Assembly: GCA_937921865.1 (NCBI GenBank)
Contig: CAKZWF010000020.1
Span: 1-64,000, forward strand
Source of the DNA: an uncultured Pseudomonadales bacterium
GTDB taxonomy: Bacteria; Pseudomonadota; Gammaproteobacteria; Pseudomonadales; Azotimanducaceae
Reading direction: 5' to 3'
Length of the DNA: 64,000 nucleotides
Below are positions 45,964-54,787 of the stretch, piece by piece (positions within the stretch are counted from its first letter, which is position 1; each line of letters starts with the position of its first letter). A program made the translations under genes and the position numbers. The notes under the pieces were generated by a model. It saw only the letters and a list, made by a program, of their open reading frames with translations, was not told the DNA's origin and searched no databases.

Positions 45964-46889
45964 TACCTGTGCAACCGGGCAATCTCCGGCAGCACCTGAT
46001 CAATCAGCTGCCGGGTCTGCCCGATGACTTCTTGCGCATCTGCAGCAATCGGCCGAAGTATGAACTTGTGCACGCCGATATCGCGAAAGCGCTGCAGCAG
46101 CGCCATGATTTCGTCAACGCCGCCAATGGCAGAAAGGCCTGAGGCATCTTTGCCCAGACGTTTGCTCAGCAGCTCGTTGTTGCGGCGGGCTATGGGCTCG
46201 TCAGCTGAGCCGAAACGGAAACCGAAGCCTGCGCCATAGTGGTCTTCATCGATGCTGCGGCCGTATTCGGGCAGCGCGGCTTTGATACTGGCAATCACTG
46301 GCGCCACTTCCTCCGGGGTCTCAAGCCCTGCCTGCCAGCCGGTGCCCCAGCGGGCGGTGCGGATAACTGCCTGGGGCGCTGAGCCGCCAACCCACAGCGG
46401 TAGCGGGCTCTGGACGGGCTGTGGGGAAATTGATGCGTCTTCGAGCTGGTAATATTCGCCGCTGAAGCTCACCGATGGCTCACTCCATAGCCGGCTCATG
46501 ATTTCGAGCCCTTCGGCCGCCCGCTTGCCGCGGCCCTTGGTTGGTGTTCCTGTGGCCGTGTAGTCCCTTGAGCGGGCGCTGCCGACGCCAAACGCCGGCA
46601 GTAGCCGGCCATTCGATAACACATCGATGGTGGCGCAGGCTTTTGCCATCAGTACCGGGTCACGCAGACCCAGACTGGCGACGTTCATGCCGAATTTGAT
46701 GCGACGGGTTCGCCCTGCCAGTGCGGCCATCACTGACATGCATTCGAGGTTGGGGTCCTGACCGATCAGCCGATCGCTCTGCCAGATGGAATTCACGCCG
46801 CTGGTTTCGCAGAGATCCACCCAGTCCCAGAAAGCGTCTGCGGCCGCAAACGGGAAATTGGCGATGCCGAGACCGGCGCTGACTGTCAC
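45963..46889 (-). CDS. LLM-class F420-dependent oxidoreductase (fifth copy)
   Basis: This 308-aa luciferase-like protein (the TIGR03571-like group as I recall it) has an N-terminal FPFAAADAFWDWVD, FGMNVASLGLRDPVLMAKACATID and GRLLPAFGVGSARSRDYTA, and LPLWVGGSAPQAVIRTARW. It begins 40 bp downstream of the ABC permease gene on the same strand, so it may be carried by the same transcript as a peptide-type importer. It is convergent with the LLM gene at 44931. The reaction is unknown. Confidence 0.82.
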   Translation of the reverse strand: MTVSAGLGIANFPFAAADAFWDWVDLCETSGVNSIWQSDRLIGQDPNLECMSVMAALAGRTRRIKFGMNVASLGLRDPVLMAKACATIDVLSNGRLLPAFGVGSARSRDYTATGTPTKGRGKRAAEGLEIMSRLWSEPSVSFSGEYYQLEDASISPQPVQSPLPLWVGGSAPQAVIRTARWGTGWQAGLETPEEVAPVIASIKAALPEYGRSIDEDHYGAGFGFRFGSADEPIARRNNELLSKRLGKDASGLSAIGGVDEIMALLQRFRDIGVHKFILRPIAADAQEVIGQTRQLIDQVLPEIARLHR

Positions 46890-46928
46890 CTGAAGACTCC
46901 TGGGCTGAAACTGTTCGAGCCCGGATGA

Positions 46929-47768
46929 TTACACGCGCGCGGCCTGCACATCCAGCTGGTCACGCAGCCGGTCGCCGAGCATGTTCAAAGACCATACTGT
47001 GGCGGCCAGTGCCAGTGCGGGAAAGACTAAAGCCCAGGGTGCAGATTCCATGTTCTGAGCGCCATCGGCAATCAGCACCCCCCAACTGGTATCCGGCTCC
47101 TGCACACCCAGACCGAGGAAGCTGATGAAACTTTCCGCAAGGATCACGCCCGGCACGGTCAGGGTGGCGTAGACCACAGCCGGCCCGAGGACATTGGGAA
47201 TCAGATGCCGGATCAATATACGCGTTGGACCTGCACCCTGAATCCGGGCTGCAGCGATGTAGTCGGATTCCCGGATTCGCAGAGTCTGACCGCGTACGAT
47301 CCGGGCAATATCCAGCCAGAACACAGCGCCAAGGGCTGCAAACAGCAGCAATTGGCTGCGGCCGAATACCACCACCAGCAGAATCACGATCAGGATGAAC
47401 GGCAGCGCATAGAGGCTATCGACGATACGCATCATCAGCTGGTCGGCGCGGCCACCCAGATAACCGGCCAGGGTGCCGTAGGGAATGCCGATGACCACAC
47501 TCACCGCCGTCGCAATCAGCGCCACGCTCAGGGATATCCGGGCGCCGAGCATGATTCGAGTCAGTAGATCCCTGCCAATCATATCGGTACCCAGCCAGTG
47601 GCTGCTGCTGGGCGGGTTGTCCAATGCGTCCCAGTTGATTGCCTGGGGATCCCAGGGACTCAGCGCAGGTCCGGCCAGCGCCGCCAGAACCATCAGCGCC
47701 AGCCAGGTGCTGCATACCCTGGCCAGACTGGAACCGAACAATGCTTCCCGGAGCCAGCGTGAATTCAT
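46929..47768 (-). CDS. peptide/nickel-type ABC importer permease (DppC/OppC-like)
   Basis: This 279-aa inner-membrane permease has the N-terminal short helix, the WLGTDMIGRDLLTRIMLGARIS block typical of DppC, and the EAA loop (AARIQGAGPTRILIRHLIPNV) that contacts the ATPase. About six membrane helices are visible. It overlaps the partner permease gene by four bases (ATGA). No ATPase genes follow in the window; the next gene leftward is an LLM oxidoreductase. Confidence 0.87.
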   Translation of the reverse strand: MNSRWLREALFGSSLARVCSTWLALMVLAALAGPALSPWDPQAINWDALDNPPSSSHWLGTDMIGRDLLTRIMLGARISLSVALIATAVSVVIGIPYGTLAGYLGGRADQLMMRIVDSLYALPFILIVILLVVVFGRSQLLLFAALGAVFWLDIARIVRGQTLRIRESDYIAAARIQGAGPTRILIRHLIPNVLGPAVVYATLTVPGVILAESFISFLGLGVQEPDTSWGVLIADGAQNMESAPWALVFPALALAATVWSLNMLGDRLRDQLDVQAARV

Positions 47769-48685
47769 GAGCGCAGTCTGATTCTGGGATCCAGGCGGGC
47801 GTAGCAGACGTCAACCAGCAGGTTGAAGAGCAGAATAAAAGCGGCGTAGACGATCACAACACCCATCACCAGGGTGTAATCCCGGTTCAGGGCAGCCTGG
47901 ACAAAATAGCGGCCAATACCAGGAAGTTCGAAGATCTGCTCGACGACTACAGAACCGGTCAGCAGGGCGGCGGCTGCCGGACCGGTATAGGACAGAACCG
48001 GCAGCAGGGCGATGGGCAGCACGTGTCTGCGGATAATGCGCTGGCGTGGCAGACCTTTGGACATCGCTGTGGTGATATGGGGTTCCTGGAGGGTTTCTGC
48101 GACGCTGCCGCGTGTCAGCCTGGCAATGGCAGCAATAAAAGGTAAAGACAGTGCCGTTGCGGGGAGCAGAAAGTGCAGCGGACCGCCGGTACCACCGGCG
48201 GGTAGCCAGCCCAGCCAGACCGCAAATATCAGTGCCAGCAGGGGCGCAACCACAATCGCTGGCACAGCCAGACCGATATTGGCTGTGCCCATGATCAGCA
48301 GATCTGTTTTGGTGCCGGTATTCAGGCCCGCCCAGGTGCCGAGGACAATGCCGCCAGTCAGGGCCATCACCAATGCCATCACACCCACTGTCAGGCTCAC
48401 CGGCAAACCGCTGATAACCAGTTCGGCCACCGAAAAGTCTTTCTGTTTGAAGGATGGACCAAGATCACCGTGGCCAAGCATCAACAGATAGTTCAGGTAC
48501 TGACGCGGCAGGGGCTGGTCCAGATTGTAGGCAGCGCGCAGGTTCTGCTCGACTTCCGGTGGCAGCCGGCGTTCGCCGTCAAAAGGACCGCCGGGAGCCA
48601 GCCGCAGCAGAAAGAACACCGCAGTGACTATCACCCAGAAGGTTATCAGGGTCAGCAGTAAGCGAATCGACAGATATCGTGTCAA
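47765..48685 (-). CDS. peptide/nickel-type ABC importer permease (DppB/OppB-like)
   Basis: This 306-aa permease starts MTRYLSIRLLLTLITFWVIV and has the DppB block GDLGPSFKQKDFSVAELVISGLP and the EAA loop SKGLPRQRIIRRHVLPIALLP. Six helices are visible. It lies 19 bp downstream of the binding-protein gene, so the transport operon reads binding protein, DppB, DppC. Substrate specificity is likely oligopeptide or a related compound. Confidence 0.87.
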   Translation of the reverse strand: MTRYLSIRLLLTLITFWVIVTAVFFLLRLAPGGPFDGERRLPPEVEQNLRAAYNLDQPLPRQYLNYLLMLGHGDLGPSFKQKDFSVAELVISGLPVSLTVGVMALVMALTGGIVLGTWAGLNTGTKTDLLIMGTANIGLAVPAIVVAPLLALIFAVWLGWLPAGGTGGPLHFLLPATALSLPFIAAIARLTRGSVAETLQEPHITTAMSKGLPRQRIIRRHVLPIALLPVLSYTGPAAAALLTGSVVVEQIFELPGIGRYFVQAALNRDYTLVMGVVIVYAAFILLFNLLVDVCYARLDPRIRLRS

Positions 48686-48704
48686 TGACTGCTCGAAGAC
48701 CCGT

Positions 48705-50321
48705 TCAGGGTTCCAGACTCAGAAAGCGCACCGGGTGAACGTCTCTCGGAGTGTTGTTCCAGCCGCGAAGCTTCGGGTTGACAAGTCGACGAACGCCGAG
48801 CGAATACATTGGAACAACCGGATACAAACCAACCGCACGCTCATCTGCTACTCGCAGCAACCGGTTGCGTTCATCCAGGTCAGCTTCCTGGCGAGCGCTC
48901 GCCATCATTGCATCGAACTGGTCGTCGGCAAATCCTCCGTAGTTGACGTCTCCGGTGTCGGAGACCAGCAATGACAGATAGTGTTCTGCATTGTTCTCGC
49001 CAATCCAGCCGGCCTGGGCAACCTGAAAATCTCCCTGGCGCAGATCGGCAAAATGTACTTTCAGCTCAGCCTGGTGCAGCTGGGTCTTCACCCCCAGAGG
49101 CTTCCAGAACGCGGCGATTGTCAGCGCGGTGCGTTTAGCCTCGGCTCCGCTGATGTAACGCAGAGTGATTTCCAGCGGTCGATCGGGCGAAAAACCTGCT
49201 TCTGCCAGTAGTGCTTTGCCGCGGCTGAGTCGCTCGGCCAGGTCGAGCTGGTACTGAGGACCGGGAACCGACTGATAGTCACTCACCATGGCTGGGACAA
49301 AACTGCGACTGGCGACGTTGCCGGAACGCTGCACTTTGTCGGTGAGCACTTCAGGTTGCATCATCATCGCCAGCGCTTCGCGTACGCGTGCATCAGAAAA
49401 CGGTTCAACTCGGCTATTGAATACCAGGTACATGATGCTGAGTTGGACTGAGGTCCGCAGATCTGCAGTTAGTTCCCGTCTTGCGTAATCCAGTTCCCCG
49501 CTGGGGAAGGTGGCTATCGCGTCGACTTCTCCGGCGCGATAGCGATTGTAGGCGGTCTGTTCATTCGCCAGTGGATAGTAGAAAACCTCGGTGATTGCCG
49601 GTGCCGGGTTGAAATGCGCGTTGGCTACCAGGTGTACGTAGGCTTGTGGCCGCCATTCCTGCAGCCTATAGGCACCATTCGATACCCAGTTCTCAGCTTT
49701 AACCCAGCTATCGCCGTGAGTCTCGATCGCGTGTTTCGGCAGAGGATAGGCAGTCGGATAAAGCAGTCGTTCCAGCAGGTGGGGATAGGGTTGCTCCAGT
49801 TCGAGGATCAGCGTGCGCGAATCAGGTGCGGACACCCCGAGGGCTTCGACAGGCATTTTGCCGGCGTTAACGGCCGCGGCGTTTTTCAATGGGTACATGA
49901 AGTAGGCGAGGCTGGCAGCCGTTGCCGGTGCCTGCAGGCGCTGATAGGCGAAGACAAAGTCATCGGCCGTCAGCGGCTGGCCGTCAGACCAGGTCAGGTC
50001 AGGGCGCAGGTTGAACGTCCAGCGCAGCCCGTCGTCGCTGACCTGCCATGATGAAGCGACCCCGGGAATGGTTGAACCGTCTGCGGCGAAGGTGGTGAGA
50101 CCGATGAACAGATCTGTCAGCAGAGTTTCTTCGAGGCGCAGATTGTAGCGATGTGGGTCCAGCGTCTGGGGTTCGCCTGGATTGCCGAGGCGCAACACCG
50201 TGCCCGGTTGCGCGACGCTGGCGGCGCTTGCACACAGACTGAAGATGACGATGGCCAGAGCGACTGCCCGCTGACGCAGTGATGTGCGGTTGCAGTCGAC
50301 GCGCTTTCTGGATGGTGACAT
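48705..50321 (-). CDS. ABC importer substrate-binding protein (OppA/DppA family)
   Basis: This 538-aa periplasmic binding protein has a signal peptide (AVALAIVIFSLCASAASVAQ) and the cluster 5 hallmarks LRLGNPGEPQTLDPHRYN, WTFNLRPDLTWSDGQPLTADDFVFAYQRL and a C-terminal YPVVPMYSLGVRRLVNPKLRGW. I start it at the ATG 50321, which begins a good signal peptide; the open frame to 50357 would leave only 9 bp to the divergent glucokinase. It is the first gene of the importer operon. Confidence 0.88.
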   Translation of the reverse strand: MSPSRKRVDCNRTSLRQRAVALAIVIFSLCASAASVAQPGTVLRLGNPGEPQTLDPHRYNLRLEETLLTDLFIGLTTFAADGSTIPGVASSWQVSDDGLRWTFNLRPDLTWSDGQPLTADDFVFAYQRLQAPATAASLAYFMYPLKNAAAVNAGKMPVEALGVSAPDSRTLILELEQPYPHLLERLLYPTAYPLPKHAIETHGDSWVKAENWVSNGAYRLQEWRPQAYVHLVANAHFNPAPAITEVFYYPLANEQTAYNRYRAGEVDAIATFPSGELDYARRELTADLRTSVQLSIMYLVFNSRVEPFSDARVREALAMMMQPEVLTDKVQRSGNVASRSFVPAMVSDYQSVPGPQYQLDLAERLSRGKALLAEAGFSPDRPLEITLRYISGAEAKRTALTIAAFWKPLGVKTQLHQAELKVHFADLRQGDFQVAQAGWIGENNAEHYLSLLVSDTGDVNYGGFADDQFDAMMASARQEADLDERNRLLRVADERAVGLYPVVPMYSLGVRRLVNPKLRGWNNTPRDVHPVRFLSLEP

Positions 50322-50366
50322 TCGTGCACGATACTCAAAGCCCCCCCAGGGTGCCACAATGCGGCC

Positions 50367-51314
50367 ATGAGTGAATCTGCGCGCCTAATTGCCGATATCG
50401 GGGCAACCAACGCCCGCTTTGGCGTTGTGACTGCTGGTGCCTGGCGAGTGGAGACCCTGGGCACCGCCGATTACCAGGATACGGCTGCACTGGTGAGCGC
50501 GGCCTGCACCGCGCTGGCAGTGGATGCGTTTGCCGACTGCTGCATTGCGATTGCTGGACCGGTCGTCAATGGTGAAGGTTCGATAACCAACGGGCAGCTG
50601 CACTTTTCGGCCAGCGAACTTGGTGCTCGGCTCGGCTGTGAGGTGCTGCTGGTCAATGACTTCCATGCCCAGGCCATGGCGCTGCCGCATCTCACCTCGC
50701 TCCAGCAGTTAGGCGGAAGCGTGCAGAAAAGTGGCACCCGTGTGGTGCTGGGCCCAGGCAGCGGTCTGGGCGTCGGCGTTCTGCTGTCACTGGATGGGCG
50801 CTGGCGGGTGTTGCCTTCTGAAGCCGGTCATGCGGATCTGGCGCCGGGGGGTATGCTCGAGCTGGAAGTCATGTCCCTGTTACACCAGCAGTTTGATCAG
50901 GTCTGCTGGGAGACGGTTCTGTCGGGTCCGGGATTGATCAACCTTTATCAGGCGGTATCGGCAATCTGGGGCAGTAAACCCGAAGCCCTCACTGCGGAGC
51001 AGATCAGCGAACTGGGCGCAGACGCGGCGGATCCTGTCTGTCATCAGACCCTGGAGATGTTTCTCGGTTGGCTGGGTTCTGCCGCAGGGAATCTGGCGCT
51101 GACCTTCTGTGCCCGGGGCGGCGTTTACATCGCCGGTGGCATAGTCCCGAGACTCGGCGAGATCATCACCGACAGCCCGCTGCGGCGGCGATTCGATGAA
51201 CGTGCCGTGCTTGGCGATTACGTCAGAGATATTCCGCTGTACGTGGTAACGCAGGAGAATCCTGGTCTGCGCGGCGCTCTGGCTTGTCTGGAGTTCGATC
51301 AGCGATCCGGCTAG
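50367..51314 (+). CDS. glk: glucokinase
   Basis: This 315-aa bacterial-type glucokinase phosphorylates glucose with ATP. The N-terminal RLIADIGATNARFGVV (phosphate 1) and VLGPGSGLGVGVL (phosphate 2) match the Glk family, with SEAGHADLAPG carrying substrate-contacting residues and IAGGIVPRLG near the C-terminus. It is divergent from the peptide importer, with which it shares a very short upstream region. There are no other sugar-uptake genes beside it. Confidence 0.9.
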   Translation: MSESARLIADIGATNARFGVVTAGAWRVETLGTADYQDTAALVSAACTALAVDAFADCCIAIAGPVVNGEGSITNGQLHFSASELGARLGCEVLLVNDFHAQAMALPHLTSLQQLGGSVQKSGTRVVLGPGSGLGVGVLLSLDGRWRVLPSEAGHADLAPGGMLELEVMSLLHQQFDQVCWETVLSGPGLINLYQAVSAIWGSKPEALTAEQISELGADAADPVCHQTLEMFLGWLGSAAGNLALTFCARGGVYIAGGIVPRLGEIITDSPLRRRFDERAVLGDYVRDIPLYVVTQENPGLRGALACLEFDQRSG

Positions 51315-51335
51315 TCGGCCGGTTGCTGAACTGCT

Positions 51336-52739
51336 TCAATTCTCCAGAGTGGCGATCACATCAGCTACAAATGCAGGTTGCTGCCAGCGCCTGCCCAGCG
51401 GGTCGACGCCGGTCCTGATCACCACCAGGTCCTGGGTTGGCACAATGGTGGCAAACTGACCTTTATTGCCGGTGCTGGTATAGGTGCCGACTGGGATGCC
51501 CGGCAGCTGGTCGAAAAGCCAGAACTGGGCACCATAACCCCGTTTGCCTTTTTCCGACGGCAGACTCGGCGCAGGTTGGGAGACGAAAGCCGTCCAGCCT
51601 TCAGGCAGAATCCGCTCACCGTTCCAGATCCCATCGTTCAGATACAGCAATCCGAATCTGGCCAGATCCCTGGCGGTGGTATAGACCTGGCTGGAGCCGA
51701 TGAAGTTGCCGTCGTGGTCAATTTCCATCCAGGTGTTGTACATGCCGATCTTGTGCAACAGCTCGTCGTAGGGGTATCTCAGATAGCGCAGATCGTCGTT
51801 AAGGACGTGGCGCAGCGCGCGTAATGCCAGCAGCGTGTCGTTGTTGGCGTATTTCCAGCGGCTGCCGGGTGCAGCCTCCAGATGTGTGGTCGTAGCCGAG
51901 CTGATCACATCCTGACCGCCGAAATACATCGCGTAGGTATTGGATCCTTCGCTCCACAGACCGCTCGACATCCACAGCAGGTGGTCGAGTTGAATGGCCC
52001 GACGGGGATCACCCGGAGACAGCCACTCAGGGATCGGAGCCGGGGCATCCAGCTGCAGCAGACCCTGGCCGACGGCGATGCCGATCAGGCTGGCGCTGAT
52101 GCTCTTGGCAGTGGACCAGGTGCGATAGCCCTGATGCACTCCAAAGCCCGACCGGTAGCGCTCGGCGATGATCCGCCCGCCTTTGACCACGATGATCCCG
52201 GCGGTCAGCGTGCCATCGCCATAGTTATCGCCGCTGAAAGCAGCATCGAGCAGAGCTGTGAGTCGTTGATCGGGTGGTTGGTCATTGCCATCCCCCAACG
52301 GGAAAGGCTGGTCCGGATCATGTGCTGGCAGATCCCGGGCCACATATGGCAGTGAGGCGAGTTTACTCTCCGGCCAGTCGGGTGGGAGAACGGTGCAGCC
52401 CATGGTGTCGCGAAAGGCGGCAACAACCGTGTTGCCCTGGCCGTCATCGGCACGAACCAGACGCCGAGCCTGGTCGATGAGCGGTTCGGGCAACTCCAGT
52501 GCCCGGGTATCCGCAAGCTCTACGGCGATAATGTCGTCCAGGGGGCGGTGCATCGCGAAATGCGCTGAGCAGGTGAACAGGGCGCGGAATCCTGCCGCTA
52601 TGTAGGGGTCGTCATAGGCTGCCGCACCCGCGGGAAGCTGGTACTGGGCCGCAACCGCTGTGGCCGCGGTGACCGATAAGCTGAGCAGCGCACCCGCCAG
52701 CAGTGAATTCAATAGTCTGGATCCGGTGTCCGGGTGCAC
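51336..52739 (-). CDS. beta-lactamase-family serine hydrolase (second copy), exported
   Basis: This 467-aa class C-like serine hydrolase has a signal peptide (SLLAGALLSLSVTAATAVAAQ), the nucleophile tetrad STAK in YRTWSTAKSISASL, and a conserved YANNDTLLALRALRHVL (YxN) region. It is longer than the related protein at 30167 and only distantly similar. It is convergent with glucokinase by 22 bp and starts four bases from the end of the enoyl-CoA hydratase. Probably an esterase or peptidase of unknown substrate. Confidence 0.83.
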   Translation of the reverse strand: MHPDTGSRLLNSLLAGALLSLSVTAATAVAAQYQLPAGAAAYDDPYIAAGFRALFTCSAHFAMHRPLDDIIAVELADTRALELPEPLIDQARRLVRADDGQGNTVVAAFRDTMGCTVLPPDWPESKLASLPYVARDLPAHDPDQPFPLGDGNDQPPDQRLTALLDAAFSGDNYGDGTLTAGIIVVKGGRIIAERYRSGFGVHQGYRTWSTAKSISASLIGIAVGQGLLQLDAPAPIPEWLSPGDPRRAIQLDHLLWMSSGLWSEGSNTYAMYFGGQDVISSATTTHLEAAPGSRWKYANNDTLLALRALRHVLNDDLRYLRYPYDELLHKIGMYNTWMEIDHDGNFIGSSQVYTTARDLARFGLLYLNDGIWNGERILPEGWTAFVSQPAPSLPSEKGKRGYGAQFWLFDQLPGIPVGTYTSTGNKGQFATIVPTQDLVVIRTGVDPLGRRWQQPAFVADVIATLEN

Positions 52740-52742
52740 GAC

Positions 52743-53519
52743 TCAAACGTCCTGTTGCTGGCGACCGCGGTTCTGAATTGCCGCGCGCCGCTCGGATATT
52801 TTGTCCGCCCGTACTTCAGCTTTGTCGTGGGCGCTGCTGGCGCGCCCTTCCAGCGCCAGCCCGTCGGCGAGCGTGGTCTGCCAGCCGGCGTCGATGATGC
52901 GTTTGATTTCACGACGGGTCGCGGGGTCTGTGCTGGTGATGTCTCCGGCCAGCTGTTCGCAGACTGGCAGCAGCTGCTCGGCACTGACTACCCGATTGAC
53001 CAGACCCCAGCTGCAGGCCTGTTCAGCGGACAGAAAATTGCCGGTCAGAGAAAGTTCTTTGGCGCGGTTTACGCCAATCAGCCGGGGCAGGCGTTGCGAC
53101 AAACCCCATCCCGGGACCACGCCAACGCGGGCGTGAGTATCTGCAAACCGGGCGTGCTCTGAGGCGATCAGGAAATCACACATCAGTGCAATTTCGAAAC
53201 CGCCGGTGATTGCATAGCCATTGATGGCGCCGATGATCGGCTGGCTGCAGGCAGCCATTGCGTCGCTCAGGTTTGCCACCGCGCCTGCGGCGCTGGCAGG
53301 GATTTCTCCACCCAGTTCTTTCAGATCCAGACCTACGGTGAAAGCGCGTCCTGCGCCGGTGAGAATAATGACCTCAGTTTCCGCGTCCTCAGCCAGCGCG
53401 AAAAAGGTCTCAGCGATTGCCTGACGCAGCGCTAAAGACAGCGCGTTCAGCGCATCCGGGCGGTTCAAGGTGACTCTGGTGATGCCGTCGTGCTTCTGGA
53501 TATCGATCAGTTTGCTCAT
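52743..53519 (-). CDS. enoyl-CoA hydratase/isomerase family protein (second copy)
   Basis: This 258-aa crotonase-fold protein has GAGRAFTVGLDLKELG (oxyanion hole) and ITGGFEIALMCDFLIASEHARFADTHARVGVVPGWG, including the two usual glutamate-bearing turns. The ATG at 53519 (SKLIDIQKH) is preferred over an open frame reaching 53555 that has no ribosome site. It is transcribed leftward toward the serine hydrolase. It probably belongs to general acyl-CoA turnover. Confidence 0.87.
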   Translation of the reverse strand: MSKLIDIQKHDGITRVTLNRPDALNALSLALRQAIAETFFALAEDAETEVIILTGAGRAFTVGLDLKELGGEIPASAAGAVANLSDAMAACSQPIIGAINGYAITGGFEIALMCDFLIASEHARFADTHARVGVVPGWGLSQRLPRLIGVNRAKELSLTGNFLSAEQACSWGLVNRVVSAEQLLPVCEQLAGDITSTDPATRREIKRIIDAGWQTTLADGLALEGRASSAHDKAEVRADKISERRAAIQNRGRQQQDV

Positions 53520-53758
53520 GATGGGAATCGAATTTGTCTGAATAAGTGCTGTCAAGGATAGCGCCGACAGCGCGGTAGCGTGAGTGGGGATGGGCCAAGG
53601 GGCCGTAGGATTGCTCCGGAGTGGACCGACACAGCGCTGGGAGCCGGGCCGGCAGGCGCTGGACGTGGCCGGCGATGGCTCGTAGCATGGTCTGTCAGAA
53701 AGGAGTCTTTGATGTTCCTTTCGTCTTTCTTTACGAGATTTTCAGGGGGTTCGCGCGG

Positions 53759-54679
53759 ATGTACGGGCGAATGCAGTACGCGGACTATCTGGTCAGCTAT
53801 GCGTTGCAGACGCTGAACCGTTGTCTGTTGAAAGTGGCCGCAAACGAAGCGCTCACCGATAAAGATGAACGTTTGTTCTTAGAGCAGATTGCGCATCTGG
53901 AATCGATCTGGCAGATGTTGCAATGGTCTGTGGGCAAGGTTGTACACGAACAGGCCTCGGAGCGTCTGCGGGAGATAAGCGGACTGGTTCCAGCGCCAAA
54001 CCCCGAATTGCAGGCCGCAGCCCAGCTGCTTGAATACTCACACGACAAAGTTCAATCGACACTGGTCGCTGTGGCTGCGCAGGCCAGCCTGCCGGAACTG
54101 GCACCCTGGCTTGAGCGGCGTGAACGTCTGAGCACCTTGTTGCAGGAAGAATCCACCTGCTGGAGAGACTATCTGCCGCTGCGCCGAGTGCCGGAAGCAG
54201 AGCTGGTTGAACACGGTATGGCGCGTGCCTACATCAAAGCTGAGAAGTTGAGCCGTCGCCTCGATGCCGCTTCTAACGCTGACCAGGAGCCAGCAGGTCC
54301 CAAGCGCCTGGTTCGCACCCATCGATGGATTGGCCACGCAGCCAACCACCTGGATCTTATCCGGGGTGTTCTGGATGATTCAGCACGCGCGCAGCGCTGG
54401 CATCTGCGCCGCCTGCACGGCAAGGTTGAACAGCAGTTGGGACTTGAACTGTTTACCCGACGAGCGGTCGAAATTGAGATGAAGGCGAAAGCGCGCCACC
54501 GTCTTGAGCTGCTGTTGGCGACGCAGCGCCGTCACCTGGACAAACAACGACGCAAATTGACCGAGGGCGCGTTCCTGCTGTCGCCCGAAGACTATGTTGC
54601 GCAGGCAGCGGGCTGCGTCGAGGAACTCGGACTGCAGAGAATCACACTGCTGCCAGTCGATACGGGTGAACAGGCTTAG
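53759..54679 (+). CDS. histidine/arginine-rich helical protein, possibly CHAD-like
   Basis: I do not recognise this family with certainty. The 306-aa protein is all-helical, with repeated basic helices such as LVRTHRWIGHAANHLDLIRG and QRWHLRRLHGKVEQQLGLEL. These are reminiscent of the conserved histidine helices of CHAD (polyphosphate-binding) proteins, although no CYTH domain or duplicated CHAD is visible. The ATG at 53759 has AGGGGG ten bases upstream; the frame is open from 53621. An AGGAG at 53699 precedes an out-of-frame ATG at 53712 and is probably not used. Confidence 0.6.
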   Translation: MYGRMQYADYLVSYALQTLNRCLLKVAANEALTDKDERLFLEQIAHLESIWQMLQWSVGKVVHEQASERLREISGLVPAPNPELQAAAQLLEYSHDKVQSTLVAVAAQASLPELAPWLERRERLSTLLQEESTCWRDYLPLRRVPEAELVEHGMARAYIKAEKLSRRLDAASNADQEPAGPKRLVRTHRWIGHAANHLDLIRGVLDDSARAQRWHLRRLHGKVEQQLGLELFTRRAVEIEMKAKARHRLELLLATQRRHLDKQRRKLTEGAFLLSPEDYVAQAAGCVEELGLQRITLLPVDTGEQA

Positions 54680-54787
54680 CATGCCCCAGGGCGCAGGTAG
54701 GCTCTGTAGCCGGGATTGATTGCGGAGCAGTGCTGGTTCAAACCAATGTTGAGTTGTTGAGACAGTCATGGGAGAACTTCAATCAAG

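Noticed and set aside
54728-54745. TGGTTCAAACCA tRNA-like T-arm
   Set aside because: No acceptor, D or anticodon arm can be drawn around it.
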